NCBI RefSeq assembly: GCF_018390605.1
Contig: NZ_JAHBGD010000027.1
Location: 1-64,000 of the forward strand
Length of the DNA stretch: 64,000 bases
DNA from: Ancylobacter defluvii
GTDB taxonomy: Bacteria > Pseudomonadota > Alphaproteobacteria > Rhizobiales > Xanthobacteraceae
Direction: 5' to 3'
Shown: one piece after another, positions 58,676-64,000 of the stretch
Numbering within the stretch: position 1 is the stretch's first letter
Layout of the letters: every line of letters starts with the position of its first letter
The notes under the pieces: generated by a model
The model's input: only the letters and a program-made list of their open reading frames with translations
Database searches by the model: none
Told to the model about the DNA's origin: nothing
Program-made: the position numbers and the translations under genes

Positions 58676-59371
58676 TCAAATCATGTCGTCGGCGTCGACC
58701 TCCTCGTCCGGATCCTCATCGCCTCCGTCCCCGCCCATGAGCCCGAGCGGGATATCCCCCGCCAGCAGACTGTCCTTGCTGAGCAGGCCGGCATCCTCGA
58801 GCGCCTCCATGTCCGGCAGGTCGCGCAGGGTGTCGAACCCGTAATGAGACAGGAATTCCTTGGTCGTCACATAGGTGTAGGGCGCGCCGGGCTGCGGCGA
58901 CCGCGGCCCGGCGGCGATGAAGCCCAGCCGCCGCAGATGGCCGATGGTGTCGCGGCTGATCTCCTTGCCGAAGAAGGCGCTGAGTTCGCCGCGGGTGATC
59001 GGCTGGAAATACCCCACACACAGCAGCACCAGCGCCTCGGAGGGCGACAGCGGCTTGGGATCGTCCGTGCCGAGCCCGGTGGCCACCTGGATCGCCTCGG
59101 CAAAGCTCTTACGAGTGCGGTGCTGCCAGCCGCCGGCGACCGCCACTAACTCGTAGGGCCGGCCGCGCAGCTCGGCGCGGATGTCGTCGATCAACAGGTC
59201 GAGGCTGCAGTCGCGGCCGACCACCCGGGCCAGCACCTCCCGCGTCACCGGCTCCGGTGAGGCGAAGATCACCGCCTCGACCCGACCCATCCATTCACGC
59301 CAGCGCAGCGCGGCCGGCAGATGCCCGAGCTCGGCGTCGAAGCTCACCGGGGTTTTCGTGCGCCGCCCCAT
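58676..59371 (-). CDS. ScpB-like segregation protein (SMC-Scp subunit B family)
   Basis: 231 residues. Two winged-helix domains typical of ScpB are seen: VEAVIFASPEPVTREVLARV (the usual E-A-x-LF-x-S-x-x-P start) and a second from LSPSEALVLLCVGYFQPITR with RDTIGHLRRLGFIAAGPRSP and TTKEFLSHYGFDTLRDLPDM. A 25-residue acidic tail (GGDGGDEDPDEEVDADDMI) ends the protein. Chromosomal ScpB pairs with kleisin ScpA and Smc. No scpA is nearby; instead the gene follows DUF1403 with one base between stop and ATG. It is probably an accessory paralogue with a plasmid-maintenance role. Confidence 0.85.
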   Translation of the reverse strand: MGRRTKTPVSFDAELGHLPAALRWREWMGRVEAVIFASPEPVTREVLARVVGRDCSLDLLIDDIRAELRGRPYELVAVAGGWQHRTRKSFAEAIQVATGLGTDDPKPLSPSEALVLLCVGYFQPITRGELSAFFGKEISRDTIGHLRRLGFIAAGPRSPQPGAPYTYVTTKEFLSHYGFDTLRDLPDMEALEDAGLLSKDSLLAGDIPLGLMGGDGGDEDPDEEVDADDMI

Positions 59372-59372
59372 C

Positions 59373-60326
59373 TCAAAGGCCGTAGAGCTTGAAGCTGGAG
59401 CGGCCGGTGAGCTCGCGCACCGCTCCCAGCGTCTCGAGCCGTTCGAACAGCCGCCGCGCGCCCCAGCGCGACAGCTTTGGCGTGGTCAGCGTGCCCGGTA
59501 CCGCGTCGTCGTCGAGCAGTCGGGCGATCGCCTCCCCTGCCCCCTTGGCCCGCAGTTTTGGGGCGACCGCCTGCAGCCGGCCGGCACGCGGCGCGATCTC
59601 GGCGGCACAACGCAGGACCCGCGCCGAGGCCTGCGCCACAGCGAGGCAGACCGCGGCGTCGAAGCCGTCGTCGGCGGGGCGCAGCCGCCCTCCCCGGCCG
59701 GGGCCACGGAAGGCGGAGCTCTGTGCCTCGCCCATCAGCAACGGCACCGGCAGCGGCCAGCGCAGCCGCAGCGCCAGCACCTGCTCGGCCAGCCACCAGC
59801 CGAGCAGCCCGGCGCCCGGCGCCGCGGCGTCGATGGCGCGAAGGATCGCCGCCGCAGCCAGTGGCGCCGGACGAGCGGCCCCGAGCTCGCGATCGATCTC
59901 TTCTGGAAGAGCGGCCAGTTCCGGGCTCCAGCCGATGCCGAGCAGTCCGCAGGTCGATTGAAGGCTCGTCACATCGGCACCTGGGGAGCGCTCGGCGAGG
60001 CGCCGCCAGGCAGCCAACAGCCGGCCGGCGGGGCCGGGATCGCCATCGGCGGGACGCAGCATCCAGGCATCGCGCAGGGCGGCTTCGTCCTCCGCCCGGC
60101 CAGCGTAGCGCGCCGCTGCGGCGGCGCAGCAGAGCGCCAGCCGTGCGCGCCACGCGCCGGCCCAGGGCGGGTTCGCTCGCACCAGATTGTCGAGGGAATT
60201 CAATGCCGCGCCGGCCAGGAAGGCAGCCTCAGCCAAGTCCGCCACCGACCCACGCGGGATCGCCCAGCCCGGCACGGCCGGGACAGTAAAGGGCCCCGGA
60301 GGAGGCGGAATCAGCGCAACATCCAT
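59373..60326 (-). CDS. DUF1403-family protein
   Basis: 317 residues, starting MDVALIPPPPGPFTVPAVPG then WAIPRGSVADLAEAAFLAGA and LNSLDNLVRANPPWAGAWRA, the DUF1403 pattern. The body is Ala/Leu-rich and helical. The C-terminal 50 residues (LTTPKLSRWGARRLFERLET then LGAVRELTGRSSFKLYGL) look like a winged helix. It sits one base before the ScpB-like gene, divergent from the serine recombinase. A helical protein with a C-terminal winged helix next to ScpB recalls the ScpA kleisin layout; that it is a divergent kleisin is my hypothesis, not a known fact. Confidence 0.8.
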   Translation of the reverse strand: MDVALIPPPPGPFTVPAVPGWAIPRGSVADLAEAAFLAGAALNSLDNLVRANPPWAGAWRARLALCCAAAAARYAGRAEDEAALRDAWMLRPADGDPGPAGRLLAAWRRLAERSPGADVTSLQSTCGLLGIGWSPELAALPEEIDRELGAARPAPLAAAAILRAIDAAAPGAGLLGWWLAEQVLALRLRWPLPVPLLMGEAQSSAFRGPGRGGRLRPADDGFDAAVCLAVAQASARVLRCAAEIAPRAGRLQAVAPKLRAKGAGEAIARLLDDDAVPGTLTTPKLSRWGARRLFERLETLGAVRELTGRSSFKLYGL

Positions 60327-60856
60327 GGTGGAAGCCTACTCGCGTGGTGCGCTTATATCCAGTAAAAAGCGCATTAACCGCACGCCATGTCTGGGAATGA
60401 GGACGACCGATAATGTTGCATTATCGGTCGTTATACCGAGGCAGCTGGAGAAGCCTGATATTGCTCGGCCGAGACGGCGGGATAGGCCGAAAGCGCTGGA
60501 TTTCGACGTCTTCCTCATCCCGATTGAGCGGATTCCTCATCCTAGTTCGGCGGATGCTCCGTCCAGATCGGCGGACTTTCACCCTCGCCTGCCCGGTATG
60601 ACGGCTCGCCGGCGGCGTCGACGAGCCGCGAACGCCGTTTCCGCTGCCCTTTGGACCGAGAACGCTCTGAAAATGGCGAAAATCGCCTCAGAGCCCCATA
60701 GGCGGCGATTCTGGATCTCTCCATCCTTGGCTCATCCAATACGCCAGATCGGCCTCTATGACTCTCTGAGGCGGCCGATAAAACGCGCCTGCAAAGGACC
60801 GTTTCTTGACATCTGTCGAGAGTGTACAATAGGCATGAATCGTCGCCGGAAAGCCT
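60327..60856. other. Intergenic region between DUF1403 and the serine recombinase
   Basis: 530 bp with no supported gene. It contains the 29-bp palindrome at 60403-60431 and a repeated TTCCTCATCC (60512-60521 and 60533-60542). A TTGACA at about 60806 lies some 50 bp before the recombinase ATG, but no matching -10 is convincing. It must hold the divergent promoters and could hold a recombination (res-like) site. Confidence 0.45.
60403..60431. repeat. 29-bp perfect palindrome in the divergent region
   Basis: ACGACCGATAATG (60403-60415) and CATTATCGGTCGT (60419-60431) are exact reverse complements around a 3-bp centre TTG. It lies 77 bp upstream of the DUF1403 ATG. Size and symmetry fit an operator for a dimeric regulator or a crossover-type site for a serine recombinase. 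Confidence 0.85.
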
Positions 60857-61789
60857 ATGGCCTCACCTTACGCCTCCCCTCCCCGGCCGATCCGCCGCCT
60901 GATCGGCTATGCCCGCGTCTCGACCGAGGAACAGGCGACCGATGCGCAGGTCGACGAGCTGCGCGCGGCCGGCTGCCAGATCATCCATCAGGAGCACGGC
61001 TCCGGCGCCTCGCGGGCCCGGCCGGTGCTGGCCAGGCTGATGCGCGAGCTTGGCGCCGGCGATGTCCTGGTGGTCGTGCGCCTCGATCGCCTCGCCCGCT
61101 CGGTCAGCCACCTCCTCGCGGTGATCGAGGATCTCGAGGAGCGCAAGGCGCATTTCCGCTCGCTGCGCGACCCGATCGACACCTCGACGCCGCAGGGCAT
61201 GTTCTCGCTGCAGGTGCTCGGCGCCGTTGCCCAGCTCGAGCGCGCCCTGATCGCCGAGCGCACCAAGGCCGGCATGAAGGCGGCCAAGGCCCGCGGCAAG
61301 CTGGCCGGCAACCCTGGCCTGCGCGAGCGCCGGCCGGAAGCCATCCGCGCCGCAGCGGCGGCGCGCCAACGGGTCTATGTCGGCGACCTGATCGCCTCGG
61401 CCTCGACCTGGCTGCCGATCGTAAGACGGATGCGGCCGCAGCACAGCTGGGACGACGTCGTGCGGGTGCTGAACTATCGCGGCCAGAGTTGGACCATCGA
61501 GAAGCTGCGGCGCGCCGTGCACCGGCTGGTGAGCGAGAGAATAGCGGAAGCCGAGTTGCTCCAGCGCTCGCCACGGCGGCCGCCGGAGGACCGGCTGATG
61601 ACCCTCGTCGCCGGCATCGCCATCGCCGACCCGGATCTCAGCCTGCGCGACATCGCCGCCCAGCTCGAGCGGATGCGGGAGCGCACGCCGCGTGGCGGGC
61701 GACAATGGGCCGCCTCCTCGGTGAAGTCATTGCTGGACCAGGCGCGCCGGCTGGGCTTAATCGTCCCGCAGCCGCAGGAGGATGCATGA
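60857..61789 (+). CDS. Serine recombinase (resolvase/invertase family)
   Basis: 310 residues from the ATG at 60857, preceded by GGAAAG. The catalytic domain shows RRLIGYARVSTEEQATDAQV with the nucleophile Ser22, then VLVVVRLDRLARSVSHLLAV and LRDPIDTSTPQGMFSLQVLG and LERALIAERTKAGMKAAKAR, the long E-helix. The C-terminal 150 residues exceed a plain resolvase (about 185 in total) and contain further helix-turn-helix-like parts (DVVRVLNYRGQSWTIEKLRR; LSLRDIAAQLERMRERTP; VKSLLDQARRLGLIVP). Not long enough for a large phage-type integrase. Divergent from DUF1403-ScpB. Confidence 0.88.
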   Translation: MASPYASPPRPIRRLIGYARVSTEEQATDAQVDELRAAGCQIIHQEHGSGASRARPVLARLMRELGAGDVLVVVRLDRLARSVSHLLAVIEDLEERKAHFRSLRDPIDTSTPQGMFSLQVLGAVAQLERALIAERTKAGMKAAKARGKLAGNPGLRERRPEAIRAAAAARQRVYVGDLIASASTWLPIVRRMRPQHSWDDVVRVLNYRGQSWTIEKLRRAVHRLVSERIAEAELLQRSPRRPPEDRLMTLVAGIAIADPDLSLRDIAAQLERMRERTPRGGRQWAASSVKSLLDQARRLGLIVPQPQEDA

Positions 61790-61844
61790 GTGGCATGAGG
61801 ACGGCGTCAGTCCCCGTGCTGCAGGACGGTGGGGCGTCCTCGCG

Positions 61845-62294
61845 CTACATTGGAGATGATTGCCGCTCCATTCGGAGTTTTAGGCCGGTCTCATCAACTA
61901 CGGTAAATCCAAATCGCTCATAGAGGCGGCGCGCTGGATTGTTGCGAAGTACGGCTAGGGTCACCGGTTTGCCAGCGGAATCGCCTTGAGCAAGCAGCTG
62001 CGCCAGCACCTCCGAGCCGATACCCCTGCCCTGTTGGTCGGGCATGATGAAAAACTGAAGCAAGCGGATTTTCGGCGCCTCTTCACGTGTCTGGATCCAG
62101 CCAACTTCCGATCCGTCGAGCAAAATGATCCGCACTTCGTCCCCTCGCCACTGATGCGCAAAGCTGGCGATCTGTCTGCCTTCGTCCCACGTCATGAGTT
62201 GGCTGGTCAGCGGCCTCATGGTCATGAGATAGAGATCCAGCGCAAACGCGTAGTCTACGGTTTCAGCGGGCTTCAAGCTGATCGTCAGCGACAT
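61845..62294 (-). CDS. GNAT-family N-acetyltransferase
   Basis: 149 residues from the ATG at 62294; the longer upstream frame has no support. MSLTISLKPAETVDYAFALD leads to the acetyl-CoA motif IRLLQFFIMPDQQGRGIGSE (the R/Q-x-x-G-x-G/A loop as QQGRGIG) and VTLAVLRNNPARRLYERFGF then TVVDETGLKLRMER. A small cytosolic acetyltransferase with unknown acceptor. It is 109 bp downstream of the serine hydrolase gene on the same strand. Confidence 0.87.
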   Translation of the reverse strand: MSLTISLKPAETVDYAFALDLYLMTMRPLTSQLMTWDEGRQIASFAHQWRGDEVRIILLDGSEVGWIQTREEAPKIRLLQFFIMPDQQGRGIGSEVLAQLLAQGDSAGKPVTLAVLRNNPARRLYERFGFTVVDETGLKLRMERQSSPM

Positions 62295-62403
62295 GCTGCG
62301 GGTTCCGACCTTCCATGCTGGCGGCTGTCGCCAGATCAGCGTGACGGCTGCCAGTGTAGATGGCAGCCGGCTGCCTTCTTCGCGACGACGGGTAATCCTG
62401 TCG

Positions 62404-63426
62404 CTACGAGCTGTCTTTGGGAAGACGTTCGTAGCCAAGCCATTCGATGCAAGGTTGATTGCCCGCAAGCACGCCTTCAACCAGCTCGGGCACGATCGCC
62501 ATTCCCTGCGATCCATTGGTCAGAATCACCGTGGCTGCTTGCTCGGACACGGAGCCAATCGCGAATGTCTTGTGTCGCCCCTGATCGCCGTCTCCCCACT
62601 GGAAGAAGGCGCCCTGTGCCGGGTCGAGTCCCCACCCCAGTCCCCAGGAGATGTCAGTATCTACATCTAACCCGGGACGAATGGCCGTAATCCCACGTCG
62701 GCGCACGGACACATGAGGCTTCAGCCAGAGTGACGCCGTTTCGGATCGAAGGTGCGCGCCTGTCAAGACCGCCTGAAGGAAGCGCGCATAGTCGCCCGCC
62801 GTGGTATGCAACGAGAACGCCGCCATGGCCTCCTGAGGCTTGCGCTTCGGTCCGGCTTGCTGCGCGCTGTCATGCGGCGCGACGTGATTGGTCTCGAAGG
62901 CCGGCTGCCAGACATAGCTCGATCTCGTCATCGCCAAAGGCTGAAAGACGAGGCTGCACATCAGTTGTTCGAGAGGTTCCCCCGTTATGCGCTCCACCAC
63001 CTTCTGGAGCCACGTATAGCCCTCCCCCGAATAGGAGAAGCGCTGCCCGGGCGCGAAATGGGACCGCAGAGGGAACTCAGCCGAGCGCCAGTTGGGCAAT
63101 CCGGTCGAATGACAGAGCGCCTGACCGACGGTAACGACTGCGGACCGCGTATCGTCATCCACATATTCGGGAACCCAAGCCGACAGCTTGGTCTCCAGCG
63201 AGAGGTAACCCGCATCGATCAACCGCAACACGGCATAAGCGAACACCGGCTTGCTGAGCGACGCCGCGTCGAAGATGGTCTCGTCGTTCACCGCAACCCT
63301 TGTCACAGTGTGGATGACCCCCGCGCAGCGCAGATCCACACGGCCCGACCGCACCACCGCGACCGATGCTCCCGGCACGCCAGCGCGCTCTATGAGGGCG
63401 TCGAGGTCATCAAACGCTTGTCGCAT
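62404..63426 (-). CDS. Serine hydrolase (class C beta-lactamase / esterase family)
   Basis: 340 residues without a clear signal peptide. SxxK is FDAASLSKPVFAYAVLRLID (Ser56, Lys59), the second motif is FSYSGEGYTWLQKVVERITG (Tyr-Ser-Gly), and FSLHTTAGDYARFLQAVLTG and FQWGDGDQGRHKTFAIG supply the third box region, where HKT-like HKTF stands for KTG. Most such cytosolic proteins are esterases or D-aminopeptidases rather than resistance enzymes. It is divergent from the hypothetical gene at 63501, with a 74-bp gap. Confidence 0.88.
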   Translation of the reverse strand: MRQAFDDLDALIERAGVPGASVAVVRSGRVDLRCAGVIHTVTRVAVNDETIFDAASLSKPVFAYAVLRLIDAGYLSLETKLSAWVPEYVDDDTRSAVVTVGQALCHSTGLPNWRSAEFPLRSHFAPGQRFSYSGEGYTWLQKVVERITGEPLEQLMCSLVFQPLAMTRSSYVWQPAFETNHVAPHDSAQQAGPKRKPQEAMAAFSLHTTAGDYARFLQAVLTGAHLRSETASLWLKPHVSVRRRGITAIRPGLDVDTDISWGLGWGLDPAQGAFFQWGDGDQGRHKTFAIGSVSEQAATVILTNGSQGMAIVPELVEGVLAGNQPCIEWLGYERLPKDSS

Positions 63427-63500
63427 CTTTTCACAATGCCCTTGGCTCCCAAGGGCCGCAACGGGTGGAAACTGGCTCGCGTCATCTCTAGCATGCCCGC

Positions 63501-63971
63501 ATGTATCAGATCAGCACGTCCGGCTACTCGAAGCAGGATCCGGTCATGCGCTGGGCGTTGCCAGACCGGATATTCTTCGCATGCGGCGCCTGCCACATTC
63601 TCGCGCATGCATTCCTGCATCGACACGGCCGCCCGGAGCATGAGGTGCTCTGGATCAAACCCATCGAGGGATACACTGGCAACCATATTTTTGTGGCCGG
63701 GGGCGAATGGGCGTTCGACTACCACGGCTATTCCGATCGACGTCGCTATCTTGCGCACACATGGCGCAGAGCGGGCAAACTCTGGCCGGGATGGAATGCG
63801 GACATCGTTCCGCTGCCCAGAGATGTTCTCGTCAGCGAGGCGCGCTCCCGCACGTTTCCCGGCCTGCGACTGAGAGAGCCGGGACAGTTCCTGCATGATG
63901 CCCTACCGCGCGCCAACCGCTTTCTCGATCGCTTTGCTGCGCCACCATTCGCCACGCCGGACGTGACCTGA
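63501..63971 (+). CDS. Hypothetical protein (156 aa)
   Basis: 156 residues, beginning MYQISTSGYSKQDPVMRWAL then PDRIFFACGACHILAHAFLH, with GNHIFVAGGEWAFDYHGYSD and a C-terminal RFAAPPFATPDVT. CGACH recalls a haem site, but there is no signal peptide for export, so it is probably chance or a metal site. Several His and Cys residues (HILAHAFLHRHG) suggest metal binding. The function is unknown to me. The gene ends 30 bp before the window edge. Confidence 0.65.
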   Translation: MYQISTSGYSKQDPVMRWALPDRIFFACGACHILAHAFLHRHGRPEHEVLWIKPIEGYTGNHIFVAGGEWAFDYHGYSDRRRYLAHTWRRAGKLWPGWNADIVPLPRDVLVSEARSRTFPGLRLREPGQFLHDALPRANRFLDRFAAPPFATPDVT

Positions 63972-64000
63972 TCTCACTCCGTTCCTAGGGTTCCGGGTGC

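Noticed and set aside
60512-60542. Repeated TTCCTCATCC as a CRISPR-like or iteron array
   Set aside because: Only two copies, with irregular context; too few for an array or origin.
60187-61923. Plus-strand open frame of 578 codons covering the intergenic region and the recombinase
   Set aside because: It is in a different frame from the clear serine recombinase and has low-complexity Arg/Ala content; shadow frame.
62404-63426. Antibiotic resistance beta-lactamase
   Set aside because: Lacks a signal peptide and has a changed third motif; the family is mostly esterases and peptidases.
63501-63971. CGACH as a c-type haem site in the hypothetical protein
   Set aside because: No signal peptide or membrane anchor for export and no cytochrome pattern after it.

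Overview
The window looks like a piece of a GC-rich alphaproteobacterial genome, most likely Hyphomicrobiales (Xanthobacteraceae or a relative). This is inferred from gene content (sox genes beside molybdenum hydroxylase genes, a caa3-type oxidase with fused subunits I and III, a DUF1403/ScpB/recombinase module, alphaproteobacterial stress proteins), not from a ribosomal marker. No rRNA, tRNA or CRISPR array was found. Many insertion-sequence remnants and broken genes, an ArdC antirestriction remnant, a toxin-antitoxin pair and the ScpB/DUF1403/serine-recombinase trio suggest accessory DNA: a megaplasmid, chromid or genomic island.

Layout. 1-1.6 kb: decayed end with an IS481 transposase remnant and broken reductase, RidA and monooxygenase genes. 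1.6-7.8 kb (minus): tightly overlapping operon for an IorAB-type molybdenum hydroxylase, a monoheme cytochrome c, a SoxF-like flavoprotein and SoxX, Y, Z and A. soxB and soxCD are absent and SoxY lacks the usual GGCGG end. 8.2-15.4 kb: a DJ-1 pseudogene, then a catabolic cluster with an M20 amidohydrolase, a NodB-type deacetylase and an FAD monooxygenase (minus), divergent from an ABC importer and a MarR regulator (plus), with a MarR-like palindrome in front of the monooxygenase. 15.8-25.7 kb: Dpp-type ABC importer, MFS exporter, CocE-type hydrolase and a small protein in one minus-strand run, divergent from an FCD-type GntR regulator.

25.8-44.5 kb is a decay zone. Intact genes (Hsp20, an MBL-fold hydrolase, NDH-2, a FixJ-like regulator, an EmrAB-like pump, MqsRA toxin-antitoxin) sit among broken ones (glycogen-debranching-type glycosidase, histidine kinase, patatin, LysR, alpha/beta hydrolase, ArdC) and IS110, IS5, IS3 and IS6 elements. 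Only the IS6 element looks complete.

44.6-58.3 kb is a compact stress and respiration block: DUF3182 plus hydrolase, UdgX-like glycosylase plus DUF72, SDR, DUF2188, a six-gene caa3-type cytochrome oxidase run, topoisomerase IB, DUF2934, isochorismatase-like hydrolase and DUF892. 58.4-64 kb: a small ORF abutting a perfect palindrome, then ScpB and DUF1403 (minus) divergent from a serine recombinase (plus) around a 29-bp palindrome, followed by GNAT, a beta-lactamase-like serine hydrolase and a hypothetical protein.

Most notable: the recombinase/DUF1403/ScpB module with its palindrome, the SoxY variant in a sox-molybdenum hydroxylase operon, a cysteine-free UdgX-like protein, and a cysteine-free MqsA next to MqsR. 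Assignments come from reading translated sequence against remembered family features; no database search was run.
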